Shown here one piece after another: positions 33,378-44,964 of a stretch of DNA of 64,000 nucleotides. The translations under genes and the position numbers were made by a program. The notes beneath the pieces are model-generated. The model searched no databases, was not told the DNA's origin, and was given only the letters and a program-made list of their open reading frames with translations. Every line of letters starts with the position of its first letter. Within the stretch, counting starts at the first letter, position 1. Origin of the DNA: Ceratothoa steindachneri (taxonomy: Eukaryota; Arthropoda; Malacostraca; Isopoda; Cymothoidae); assembly GCA_963969495.1 (NCBI GenBank), contig OZ018321.1, positions 139,028,685 through 139,092,684 on the forward strand, given 5' to 3'.

Positions 33378-34786
33378 GAAATGGTCAGTTCTACTCATTA
33401 TCAAAAGTTCTGAGACTAATATATATTTTAATTTCTTAATTCGTTTTTTTTTAATTTACATGATATGAATAATGATTCTAATATTTAAATTATTGCAGAT
33501 TAATTAAGAAAAAAACTGCGCATTTCTTCGCTGACTCCAAAATCGCGCTCTGGCCCCGTTCCTGCTGGAGGTGAGTTTCATTCCCTGGATGTTTGTTATT
33601 CGATCAAAAGGGTAAAATGATGACTAATAGGGGTTGAATTAATGATTTTATGTAATTATAATCTATTTCGTAAATATTTTGGTAAAAGTAAAGGTTTGAA
33701 TCTTTTTCAAATCCAGAAATGCTTCATTGCAAAGAAAAGTCGGCAACCATTATTCCTCTGCACTAAAGTGGCACGAAATGCAAGGAGATAGTTAGTAAGG
33801 GAATTACATCAAGGAGCACTATCTTTCCAATCATTAATAACATTACAAAAAATGATTACACTCCTGTAAAGAAGTCGTTTGGACGCCCAAGAACTTCAAA
33901 TAAATGCCAAAATCTGCCACTGAAGCGGGAATGCTTCAATGCGTACAGTCAGGCGAAGTATTTTCGACAAATAAAAGGTCCACTTTTGTACAAAATATAA
34001 GTAATGGACTGTTGAAGACTGAGGCAAAGTGATAGTCTCTGATGAAGCTCCCTTATGCTTGTTTGATAATACTAGAAGGTCCCTTGGTAGGAAGAGAAAA
34101 GGGAAGCGCTTTCAAGAGTCCTATCTCGTTTTCCACGATGAAGCATCCGGACACTCTCTATGTATGGGGAGGGGCAGCTTTTCATCTAAACATTTTACCG
34201 AAAATCATTGCCATGAACTCAAAATGGAACCAAAACGTGCTTCATCAACACTTTTTGCCAACAGTTCAGGACCACTTTTGGGATAGTAACTGTATTTTTC
34301 AGCATTATATCACAATTTGTCACAAAGAAAAAGTAATTACAAAGTTCTTGACTGAAAATAACATCTACATAATTTGGGGGACTTTGGCCTTGGAATCCGC
34401 TAGATTTGAACCCAATAGACAATGTGTGGACGATAATAAAACTAGCGGTTGATACTCGTATACAGAAGCCATCCACACGTGAGCAGTTGCCGGTGCTTAT
34501 CGAACAAAAATGGAGCAATATAAGTCAGTATATCATAACAAATATGGTCTCCAGCATGCCAAAACGAATTGAAGAGGTCCTGAAGAACAAGGGACATCGT
34601 TGCAAATATTGACTGAGCCCATCAATTGAATGTACTTAATAGAATGTATTTTTCTCTAATTTTTCGTAAATTTCACTTTAAAATTATACTAAAAACATAC
34701 TAAAACTAAATGCAGCATTTGATTTTCTCTATTAACTTTCTTATATCGAAAAATATATCAGTCTCAAAACATTTGGCTATGGCTTT
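33378..34786 (+). mobile_element. Tc1-like element with decayed transposase (Tc1-D)
   Basis: Left end ATCAAAAGTTCTGAGACTAA (about 33400) and right end TCAGTCTCAAAACATTTGGC (about 34758) are the degraded terminal repeats. Plus-strand coding parts are SDEAPLCLFDNTR (first catalytic D, about 34034), FQHYITICHKEK (the second D replaced by Y) and LDLNPIDNVWTIIKLAV (third position, D in place of the usual E). The C-terminus MPKRIEEVLKNKGHRCKY stops at 34610-34612. Several frameshifts are present. The 5' region has the same roughly 100-bp block (33520-33635) as Tc1-C. Confidence 0.85.
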
Positions 34787-35534
34787 AGATGGTGAGCCGA
34801 GGGCAGCATCAATAATCTAGTAATAACTCATAAGTAGTGAGAAACGTATTAACTATTTCAAGGAATTAAATACGAGAAAATAGAAACAGAACATAGAAGC
34901 AAAGTCCCCTTTCAATTCCTAAAACTTTTCACGACTCTTAATAAGACTTGAGGAGGTATGATGACTAAGTTGAAACTTTAAACATTGGGGTTCGGTGGGC
35001 ACACAACGATCCTATTTCTACGGCGGATCAAAATCGAGAAATAATCTCTGTCATCAGCATGGGCTGGGGGCTAAACCCCCTCCCTCCTTATGATCTTTAT
35101 TCACGAGGACGCGAGGTCAAAAGGTCCTAATTATTCGCCCTTTCCTGATCGAGCGGGAGACGTCATTGAGCGGGATTTCGGTTCTTTGTTACCTTTGAAT
35201 GAGGGACGCGTTTCCCATTGGGATTCTTTATTTTGTGGCAGAAAGGACACAGACTGCGGAGTAGATTTCATTGTTGAGTCAGTGGCCTGCGCACCGGTCG
35301 AAATGATAACCTGCAAAGGGCGGGAGGTGGAATGACCTGCTCACGACGCTGGAGGAAGTTTGATAGTTGCTGGTCATTCATTACAGGCTGCAGATTTCTC
35401 TTTCTGGCTTGTGGAGGTAAGTTACAAGTTGTCTTCAGAGGCAGGTCATGTATGGTATTTACATTTTAGCTCATACCATAAGTAATGCGCTATATTTTAT
35501 GGATGGAAATAATCAAGTAAAAAGTGAATCACTA
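34787..35534. other. Unassigned; contains an unidentified 81-codon frame
   Basis: The frame 35090-35335 plus (starting MIFIHEDARSKGPNYSPFPD) is less AT-biased than its surroundings and has no low-complexity sequence. A consensus splice donor (GAGGTAAGT) lies 80 bp further on at about 35417. I cannot assign it to a family; it may be an exon or chance. Confidence 0.25.
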
Positions 35535-36075
35535 TTTTCAGAGACAAGAAGTGGGTTATGTACAATAATATTAAACTTTCTACATAATTCGACCGAACCA
35601 GGGGGCTCATCCATGGAAGAGCCTCTTATGCGTGGGATATGAATAACATAATCCACTTTGAACTGTTTAACCCAAATGAGACTATCACAAAAGAGAGTTA
35701 CTGTGCTCAGTTGGAGCGTTTACATGCAACACTTGAAAACAAAGAAGCTACCATTAATTGATGGAAGAAGGGAGCTCTTTCATCCAAAACAACGCGCAAC
35801 CTCATATTACAAGTGATACCATGCAAAAGTTAAACAATTTCGATTGAGAAGTGATGAATTATCCTCCAATTTCAACGGCTTAGCCCCATCAGATTACTAT
35901 CATTTTAAGGAGTTTAGCGAGTCATCTGAAGAGAATGAAGATGTCAAAAGGAGACGTCGAAACAACCTTAAATATTTTTTTTTAAGCAAAGTAAAACGAT
36001 TTTACACACATGGTATTGAAAAGTTAATAGAAAGTAATGCATAGTGGCGAAAACTGTTGAAATCATATTATTAAA
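35535..36075 (+). pseudogene. mariner transposase C-terminal fragment (mariner-4)
   Basis: In shifting frames: KKWVMYNNIKLST, then IHFELFNPNETITKESYCAQ and LERLHATLENK, matching the region between the first and second catalytic residues (YELLPPGETIN-like). LAPSDYYHFKEFSE follows, containing the third catalytic aspartate, and HGIEKLIESNA to a stop near 36044. The N-terminus and terminal repeats are absent. Confidence 0.8.
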
Positions 36076-36387
36076 TAAATAGTTAATTATTAAAATATAA
36101 ATAATTTAAAGAGTTTGATTCTTATCCATGGAATAATGATAAACATTCAAAAATGCCGGATTAATTATGAGACGAACTAATAGATTAGGGACAACGGCAC
36201 GGGAGTTCGGGCTCCTACTTTTGAGTACAAATATCTCTTTGTACGAACTTGTTCGTAAAGATTGATATTGAGCCCTACACGACCTATCCGTCTGGCCCTT
36301 TGTTCAGCTTTGTTCAATTGAGCGAAAATTCCATCGTTGTTTCATCATTTTGCTTAATTTGTGCAATTAAAATAATTTCTCATAAAT

Positions 36388-36518
36388 CTCTCTCACCTTC
36401 TCTCACATACACTCGCTCACCCTTTTCACACACGCACACACACACACTCACACTATCTCACGAACACAGTCACACACATTTTCTCTCTCACTTCACACAC
36501 ACATACACACTCTCTCTA
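36388..36518. repeat. Compound (CT)n/(CA)n microsatellite
   Basis: CT- and CACA-rich tract, similar in composition to 32591-32812. Confidence 0.95.
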
Positions 36519-36559
36519 ATACCCATTCGTGAGGGCTTCTGTATGTTTTTGTCATATTT

Positions 36560-36640
36560 AATCATCTATTATTATATTACTATTATTTATTACTACTATC
36601 ATTATTACTAGTATTATATTATTACTACTATATTGCTGTT
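36560..36640. repeat. (ATT/ACT)n trinucleotide-rich tract
   Basis: ATTATTACT-type triplets over about 80 bp, ending at the GC-rich islet. Confidence 0.8.
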
Positions 36641-36975
36641 ATTTACCATGACGCGTGGCGTCGGTTACGCCACAGAGGAGGAATTTCGCCCTCGTTGAAG
36701 TCTCTGGGAATTCGAGGATCCTGGGCGGCGCGAAAGAGGCCAGGCCGGATCTGTGACGCGGCCGCTGAGATCTTGAGATGAATGTGAGTAACACGAGTCG
36801 CGTCACATCCTCCGATAAGCTCGGCCTCGCTCGACCTTGTGAATAAGGGAATTGGCGCGACCACTGACGGGGACGCAAGCGCCGACTACCGCGATTCCCG
36901 TCTGACGAGTGCAGACATCAGGAAATCTCCTCGTCGCCCATATGAGTCAACTCATCGCCAATCAAAGGACACCCG
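36641..36975. other. GC- and CpG-rich islet
   Basis: About 330 bp with many CpG (GGCGGCGCG, GCGGCCGC, GGCGCGACC) in otherwise AT-rich DNA. The minus strand is open in two frames (36643-36864 and 36639-36878); one ends RDFNEGEIPPLWRNRRHASW. I do not recognise either product or a ribosomal RNA segment. It could be part of a CpG-rich repeat, a host exon or promoter, or transferred DNA. Confidence 0.35.
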
Positions 36976-37329
36976 TTAGCATGACAACTCCTTGGGAGCA
37001 AATGGAATAATAATAATAATGATGCAACGAATTTGCGCCATTTTGCAAACATGAGAGCAATCAACCAATTGGATTGGGAGTAGTGTATAAATTATATTAT
37101 TATCAATATATTCTTATTATTATTATATTGTTAGGTATTTAAAATCAAGTTGCCAAAAACATCGAGGACATCTCCGTAATAAAATTTGTGAAAAGATCGT
37201 AAATAAAGTGGTGGAGTCAAGTGATGTGAAAATGTGAGAGAGATAATGTAGTGGAGGTACACGGGAGCAAAAGGGGGCATAGCTATCACCTAACACCGCC
37301 GCATAGGAAAGGCGGATCTCAGGGGCAGA
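36976..37329. other. Unassigned spacer before the satellite
   Basis: AT-rich DNA with ATT repeats near 37005-37022 and 37095-37130; no coding signature. Confidence 0.5.
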
Positions 37330-40168
37330 AAACTCCTCAAAACTCACTTCGAGGGTATAGAAGTCATGGAAATACTCCTCGATGGTAGAAAACTCATCTT
37401 GAGGGTAGAGAGCCCATCTCGAAGGCAGAAAACTCATTTCGAGGGTAGATAACTCATCTCGTGAGTAGATAACTCATCTCGAGGGTAGAGAACTCATCCC
37501 GATGGCAGAAAACTCATCTCGAAGGTAGAAAACTCACGCCGAGGGTAGAAAACTCATCTCGAGGGTAGAAAACGTCATCTGAAGGTTAGCAAACTCATCT
37601 CAACGGTAGAAAAGTCATCTTGAGGGTAGAAAACTCATCTCGAGGGTAGAGAACTCATCTCAAGGGTATAAAACTCATCTCGAGGGTAGAAAACTCATCT
37701 CGAGAGAAGAAAACCCATCTAGAGGGTAGATAACTCATCTTAATGGTAGAAAACTAATCTCAAGGGTAGAAAACTCATCTCGACGGTAGAGAAGTCATCT
37801 TGACGTTAGAAAACTCATCTCGACGGTAGAAAAGTCATCTCGACGGTAGAAAAGTCATCTCTAGGGCAGAGAACTCATCTCAAGGGTATATAAGTCATCT
37901 CAAGGGTATAAAAATCATCTCGAGGGTAGATAACTCATCTCTAGTGTAAAAACCTCATCTCGGGGGTAGAAAACTCACCTCGAGATTAGAAAACTCATCT
38001 AGAGGGTGGAGAACTCATATTAAGGGTAGAAAACTCATCTCGAAGGTAGATAACTCACCTCGAGGGTAGAGAACTCATCTCGACGGTAGAGAACTCATCT
38101 CGAGGGTAGTGAACTCATCTCGAAAGTAGAAAACTTATCTAGAGGGTAGAAATCTCATCTAGAGAGTAGATAACTCATCTTAAGGGTATAAAACTCTTCT
38201 CGAGGGTAGAGAACTCATCTCGAGAGTAGAAAACTCATCTTGACGGTAGAGAACTCATCTCGAGGGTAGTGAACTCATCTTGATTGTAGAAAACTTATCT
38301 CGAGGGTAAAAACCTATATCGAGGGTAGATAATACATCTAGAAGGTAGAAAACTCATCTCGAGGGTAGATAACTCACCTCGAGGGTAGAGAACTCATCTG
38401 GACGGTAGAGAACTCATCTCGAGGGTAGTTAACTCATCTCGATTGTAGAAAACTTATCTCGACGGTAAAAACTTATCTCGAGGTTAGAGAAGTCATCTTG
38501 AGGGTAGAAAACTCATCTCGAGGGTAGAAAACTCATCTCGAGGGTAGATAACTCATCTAGAGGGTAGAAAACCTATTTTGAGGGGAGATGACTCATCTCA
38601 TATAAGTCATCTCAAGGGTATAAAACTCATCTCGAGGGTATAAAACTCATCTCCAGGGTAGAAACCTCATCTCGAGGGTAGAAAACTCACCTCGAGAGTA
38701 GAAAACTCATCTAGAGGGTGAAAAACTCATATTAAGGGTAGAAAACTCATCTCGAGGGTAGATTATTCACCTCGAGGGTAGAGAACTCATCTCGACGGTA
38801 GAGAACTCATCTCGAGGGCAGTGAACTCATCTTGATTGTAGAAAACTTATCCCGACCTTAAATACATATTTTGAAGTTAGAGAAGTCATCTAGAAGGGAG
38901 AAAACTCATCTCGAGGGTAGATAACTCATCTCAAGGGTATAAAACTTATCTCGAGGGTAGATAACTCATCTGGAGGGTATAAAACTCATCTAAAGGGTAT
39001 AAAACTCATTTCTAGGGTAGATAACTCATATCGAGGGTAGAAAACTCATTTTGAGTGTAGAAAACTAATCTCGAGAGTATGAAACTCATATTGAGGGTAG
39101 AGAACTCATCTTTAAGGAAGAACACTCATCTTGATGGTAGATAACTCATCTCGAGGGTAGAGAACTTATCTCGATGGTAGAAAACCTATCTTGAGGGTAG
39201 ATAATTCATCTTGAAGGTAGAAAACTCATCTCTAGGGTATATAACTCATCTCGAGGGGAGATAACTCATCTCGAGGGTAGAGAACTCATCTCCATGGTAG
39301 AAAACCTATCTCGAGAGTAGAAAACTTATCTCGAGGTTAGAGAAGTCATCTCGAGTGTAGAAAACTCATCTCGAGGGTAGAGAACTTATTTCGAGGGTAG
39401 AAAACTCATCTCGAGGGTAGGAAACGCATCTCGATGGTAGAGAACTCATCCCAAGGGTATAAAAGTTATCTCGAGGGTGAAAACCTATATCAAGGGTAGA
39501 TAATTAATCTAGAATGTAGAAAACCCATCTCGAGGGTAGATAACTCACCTCGAGGGTAGAGGACTCATCTCGGGGTAGTGAACTCATCTCGATTGTAGAA
39601 AACTTTTTCTCGAGGGTAAAAACCTATATCGAGGGTAGATAATTCATCTAGAAGGTAGAAAACTCATCTCGAGGGTAGAGAAGTCATTTCGAGGGTAGAA
39701 AACTCATCTTGAGGGTAGAAAACTCATCTCGAGGGTAGATAACTCATCTCGAGGGTAGATAACTCATCTAAAGGGTATAAAACTCATCTCAAGGGTATAA
39801 AACTCATCCCAAGGGTTTATAACTCATCTCGAGGGTAGAAAACCCATCTTAAGGGTAGAAAACTCATCTCGAAAGTAGGAAACTCATATATAGAGGGTAG
39901 AGAACTCATCTTAAAGGTAGAACACTCATATCGATGGTAGATAACTCATCTCGAGGGTAGATAACTCATCTCGATGGTAGAAAACTTATCTCGAGAGTAG
40001 AAAACTTATCTCGAGATTAGAGAAGTCATCTCGAGTGTAGAAAACTCATCTCGAGGGTAGAGAACTCACCTCGAGGGTATAAAACTCATCTTGAGGGTAG
40101 AAAACGCATCTCTATGGTAGAGAACTCATCCCAAGGGTATAAAAGTTATGTCGAGAGTAGAGAACTCC
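37330..40168. repeat. Satellite array, 20-bp unit (about 140 copies)
   Basis: Uninterrupted tandem repeats of AACTCATCTCGAGGGTAGAA with variants (AAGGG, GACGG, TTGAG). The unit is about 20 bp and includes the palindrome CTCGAG. Occasional units are 19-21 bp. No coding potential is implied. Higher-order patterns are suggested by recurring blocks such as ...GACGGTAGAGAACTCATC... near 38080, 38400 and 38790. Confidence 0.97.
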
Positions 40169-40399
40169 ATAAGATTCGAGAATACAAAACTCGGATCTCT
40201 TTGATACTCGCCTGGCGTTATTCGAGTTGATTTTACTTCAAGGAAGATTAATTTCTTTGGCCTTTTTATGTTAGGTTGGATAGTACAATATTAGGTTCAA
40301 TTCAGCTTTTTATTATTTGAATCGATTGGAAGAAAATGCAACTCGAACAACGGCAGAGAGTTGGGGTAGAACTGAAGGAATCTATGAGAGATCCCTTAA
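40169..40399. other. Spacer between the two satellites
   Basis: About 230 bp of non-repetitive sequence with scattered ACTCG motifs (for example GATACTCGCCTGGCGTT, about 40202), possibly decayed units of the second array. Confidence 0.6.
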
Positions 40400-41062
40400 C
40401 TCATCGAAACTTATCTCGCGAGCAGCATACTCGCAAAACTCACCTCACAAGTATGATACTCGCAAAACTCGCCTCGCGAGCAGCATACTCGCAAAACTCA
40501 CCTCACAAGTATGATACTCGCAAAACTCGCCTCGCGAGCAGCATACTCGCAAAACACACCTCACGATCAGAATACTCGAAAAACTCCCATCGCGAGCAGT
40601 ATACTCGAAAAACTCACCTCGCGAGCAGCATACTCGCAAAACTCACCTTGCGATCAGAATACTCGAAAAACTCCCCTCGCGAGCAGTATACTCGCAAAAC
40701 TCACCTCGCGAGCAGCATACTCGCAAAACTCACCTCGCGAGCAGCATACTCGCAAAACTCACCTTGCGAGCGGCATACTCGCAAACTCACCTCGCGAGCA
40801 GCATGCTCGCCACACTCATGTTGCAAGCAGCATACTCGCCACACTCATGTTGCAAGCAGCATACTCGCATAACTCATCTCTTGAGCAGCATACTCACAAA
40901 ACTCACCTCGCGGTCAGAATACTCCGCATAACTCACCTCGCGAGCAGCATACTCGCCAAACTCATCTTGCAAGCAGCATACTCGCAAAACTCATCTCGTG
41001 AGTGCCATACTCGCATAACTCATCTCGCGAGCAGCATACTCACAAAACTCACCTCGAGTGAG
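40400..41062. repeat. Satellite array, 29-bp unit (about 22 copies)
   Basis: The unit is ACTCGCAAAACTCACCTCGC followed by GAGCAGCAT, period 29 (for example starts at 40690 and 40719). It contains the palindrome CTCGCGAG. The core AAACTCACCTCG resembles AAACTCATCTCG of the 20-bp array, so the two may share an origin. Open frames of 178 and 191 codons here exist because the unit lacks stops in every phase; they are not genes. Confidence 0.95.
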
Positions 41063-42658
41063 GTAAACTCGACCCAATTGAACTGATGCAAGAACCTTTT
41101 TAAAGTGTTAATGAAATTAAGCTCAATGTTTTCCTTGTTTCGATTCTTTGTTTTTGTTCTTTGTCGAGGATAATGAGGGGGGGAAGGAATCTTTACACTG
41201 GGGTTATTAGGAAGGGAGATTTGTAATAGAGGACTAAGGAATCGATGTAATCCAATGAGACAAAAATTCCTTGAGGAGGATTTCGCTCTCTCCCGGTCCA
41301 AAGCTCTCCGAGCAATCTCCTCTTTTAGCCGCTCGGTTTGGGGAGTAGAAATACCGCTTCTCACTTGAACAATGTTAAGTCGCAATATATATGGTAATTC
41401 GTTGAATAGGGTGATAATTAAGACCGATTTTACAACAACCTTTCCCTAAGAGACACGTTGTCTCTTACTGCGAGTAAGTTGTACGATTGTAACCAAACAA
41501 CTTTCTGTACATTTTTCCTAAAATCAACACTTTGTTAGCGAATTTCTTTCGTTAGTTTCCTTTTAATATACAAAATGCATTTGTATAACCACTTACCCCT
41601 AGGAAACGGCTTCGCCTATTGGAAACACCGCTTCCGATTCAGCAAAGTTAAGCTACATCGGTTGTGATTTGTCGCAGCAAGGAGTCGTTCGGGTCGTGTT
41701 CACAGTGGCTGCCATTAGCGATAATTACAGGCGGTTTGGAGCCCACGCTAATCAGTAGGGCCCCACCGAGAAGTAAAAGACATCTTAAATGGTTGCAGAT
41801 CTTTTGTAAAATTCAGAACCAATATTTCCCCTCCCTTCGATGAAGGATTTTATATTTCCACAAAACTGTTTGAATTCGGGTGAAAACACAGAAAGTTAAT
41901 GGTAATGGGTAATGAACGAAACTCATTGATACATTTTTTTTTAGCTCGTACCTTGGACAAAAAATGCACAACCATCGGTCAAACTTTTTAGGGAGATTAT
42001 TAAAATGAATTTCAATAAGGAATTTAATCGACTTTAAAAGTTTTAATTCATTTAGCAAATTGTGTAAATATTATTCATTTGTGATATTAATTTAGGCGTG
42101 ATTCTACGAGCCATTTATAGACAAAAAATCTTAAATCAAAATTCTAATGAAGTTCAGTGAGTTGCGAGACGCGGTTGTGTGTGGTTGTGTTGCAGTTACT
42201 TCTCCTCCGTCCGTTCACTCAAAATTGCAGGTTAAAATTTTGTCTGTAGTTTGTTATGTAAGGACGTATAGTTTGAATTTTTATATTAATTTTAACATTA
42301 ACTTTTTTCAGCAACTTGGAATAGACTGAACTTAAGATATTTGACCAACCCTAGGGGAAGGGAAGGCTCATCATTTCATAGGAAAATATCGCCCTTCCTA
42401 ATCCTGCCATTAAAAGAGTTGAAAATTATTATCATGAATATGTATATTGAAGTGTACAAATCCAGTTTTTTTTGTTAAACTTGTCAATGGACACCCGACG
42501 TAATTCTCTATAGTTTTTAGTTTCCTATTCTACGTTGATCATTTGGGAAGGCGAGATAGACATATCATTTGGAAATTTTGATATGCCATTTTTGTTTAGG
42601 GTGCCTTCATAAGGCCAAATTTGTCTAAGTATAACTAAATACAAACATAATATAATAT
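41063..42658. other. Unassigned; holds one unidentified minus-strand frame
   Basis: The minus frame 41020-41385 begins MRLNIVQVRSGISTPQTERL and continues with a charged LKEEIARRALDRERAK helix, then basic KTKNRNKENIELNFINTLKR. It runs into the 29-bp array. It could be the start of a retroelement Gag or chance. Nothing else is recognisable. Confidence 0.3.
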
Positions 42659-42802
42659 TTACTAACAATCCAATTCGTAGTGTTTTACTAATGTAATAAT
42701 GTCATGATTCGTATTTTTCACCTTAAATACGTATTTAATGTGAAAAATACGAATCATGACATTATTACATTAGTAAAACACTACGAATTGGATTGTTAGT
42801 AA
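42659..42802. repeat. 144-bp near-perfect palindrome
   Basis: The 63-bp arms 42659-42721 and 42740-42802 are exact reverse complements. The 18-bp centre contains TAAATACGTATTTA, itself a perfect palindrome, leaving one mismatched pair in the whole structure. It would form an almost fully paired hairpin on either strand. No relation to the PLE palindromes is visible, and it encodes nothing. Confidence 0.97.
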
Positions 42803-43455
42803 GATTGGGCACTTGTTCGAAATACATAGGAAGCCTTATTAATTAGTCTACTCTCGCTCTAGCTCAGTTTGCTTTCGTACGAACTTTTTGCTTCTAGAGA
42901 TTCTGAAATAAAACTCCCTTTAGATTAGTTATATCCTCATTCTCTTTCTGGTCATGGTACATTTTTTATTATTCCTTTGTTTGCTCTAAGTTTTATGTTA
43001 TTCAATGTTTTTTGTACATTTGTGATACACTGAGACCCCAAGTAGTATCCTTACTTTACTTGTCATGCTGTGGGAAGTTGTTGAGATCAGCTGACACCCC
43101 AAATCAAAACAAAGACCACATGGTAACATGAAGATGGGCGTCGCGCCCGAAAAACCAGGGGGTTTTTGCGTGTATGTTTCGTTCACCCGCACATGCATAT
43201 TCATGCGCGTTTGGTTAAATAAAAACGCTAGAACATTATTTTATAAACAATTATGATTATATACTGGGTGCCTGTGCCCCCCATACCCCCCCCATTGATT
43301 GAAACTCAGGATCATCGTAGGGGAGTCCCTCCACAGTGATAAACCCCCCACGATCAGTCCCCTTGAATTTACTCCCCAAAAGTGAAACATATTGGAACAA
43401 GGACGAAATATTTTGCGTCCCATCGTTCGCGCCGCCGATCTTCATGTTTACCAAC
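42803..43455. other. Unassigned sequence
   Basis: No recognised gene. The minus frame 43257-43460 (including FKGTDRGGFITVEGLPYDD) is free of low complexity but has no family I can name. C-runs occur near 43276-43292. Confidence 0.4.
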
Positions 43456-44846
43456 CACATGACCGCAAGCTTTGAGACTACTATATTTTTTCATATAGGA
43501 AAACTAATAGAACTAAACAAACGTTGCATTATGTATCATAATTTGAAGGTGAAATATACAAAAATATTGAGCCCAACCCCATTTTATTAATAAAGACAGT
43601 CAATTGATGTGCACAGTCAATATTTACAATGATGTCCCTTGTTCTTTAGGACTGGTTCAATTCGTTTCAGCCTGGTGGAGACCAAACTTGTGATTAAACT
43701 TAGACTGATAATGCTCCATTTTTGTTCGAAAAAACACCTGCAATGGTTCACAATTGGCTGGCTTGATGTTTATCTGCCACCAATTTGATTATCGCGCACA
43801 AATTCTCAATTGGGCTCAAATCTGTCTAATTCCACGACCACAGTCCCGTAAATTCGATTTTATTTTCAGTCAAGAACTTTGTAATTGCTTTTACTTTGTG
43901 AGAAGGTCAACCATCATGCTGAAAAGACAATTATTCACCCCAAGTCGCTCCTGAACTGTTGGAAAAAGGTTATAATGAAATACGTTTTGTCACCATTTTA
44001 AGTTTACAGCAGTGTTTTGGGGCAAAATTGTTATGGATCCAGTTCTCTTAGGTGAGAAGCAGTCACAGACAGGGAGAATGTCCGGATGCTTCATCGTGGG
44101 CACTACACTTGACTTGCGAAAGCAATCCCTTTTTTGCTTCTAACGGAGAGATCTTCCAAGAGCTCCAAACAAGCGGAAAGGAACTTCATCAAGAATACCA
44201 ATTTGTCTCAGTCTTCAACTGTCGTTTCCTTATATTTCCTAGAAAAGGGGAGCCTATCGACAAGATTGCTTTAAGTGAGGTGAGGCCTCCTCGCAGCCTA
44301 TCTTGACTCGAGACCTTTGTCAAATAGTCTCCGCTTTACTGTGCATACTGAAGCGTCTACACTTGATTCTTTCCAATCTTTAGAAAATTTGGCACTCATT
44401 AGAGGCAACCTGATGCTTGAGCTGGGACATTAGTAGGAGGCAACTTGGCGTTTATATGAAGCTCTTGAGTGTCCAGAAGACTTCTTCACGGGAGTGTAAC
44501 CAGTCTTTTTAAAGTCATTAATCCTCTTAAATATGGTGCTCCTTGATGCAATATCCGTAGCAACTAGATACTTTCTTTCAGGCCACTTTGGTGCACAGCA
44601 ACAATGGTTCAGTCTTTTATTTGGAAAGAGCCATTTCTGGAATTGAAAAAGATTGTAAACATTTATTTTTACAAAAATATATTATGAAATAAATTATAAT
44701 TGCAAAACATCATTAATTGAACCCATATGAGTCATAATTATTTTTTTTTATAAACCTGAAATAATCATTCATATCACGGATATTTTAAAAACGAATGAAA
44801 AAAATAAAAATATATATTAGTTTCAGAGCTTTTGGCAATTGACTAC
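43456..44846 (-). mobile_element. Tc1-like element with decayed transposase (Tc1-E)
   Basis: Left end CATGACCGCAAGCTTTGAGA (about 43458) and right end TTTCAGAGCTTTTGGCAATT (44821) are degraded terminal repeats. The interior is collinear with Tc1-A and Tc1-C: antisense 3' flank TTGAAGGTGAAATATACAAA, the transposase C-terminus at 43600, and N-terminal helix-turn-helix parts near 44500-44620. No frame longer than 84 codons remains. Length of about 1.39 kb is close to full size; it lacks the 100-bp block present in Tc1-C and Tc1-D. Confidence 0.85.
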
Positions 44847-44904
44847 GAGAATGTGGCTGAAGTCGAATGACAATTGATCCGGCAATTTAGTACAAAGCCA
44901 CTCT
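44847..44904 (+). repeat. Dispersed direct repeat, copy 1
   Basis: GAGAATGTGGCTGAAGTCGA...TAGTACAAAGCCAC is repeated in the same orientation at 46432-46487 with moderate divergence. It abuts the right end of Tc1-E. The pair brackets the fold-back element at 44965-46078. Confidence 0.7.
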
Positions 44905-44964
44905 ATTTAGCATCATATATTTTATCATTAGAAAAAAAAACAAGAACAATTGGACCATATGTTT

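Noticed and set aside
36641..36975. Ribosomal RNA fragment
   Set aside because: GC-rich, but I could not match any conserved 18S, 28S or 5.8S segment.
37330..41062. CRISPR-like array
   Set aside because: Units are contiguous with no unique spacers, there are no cas genes, and the genome is eukaryotic.
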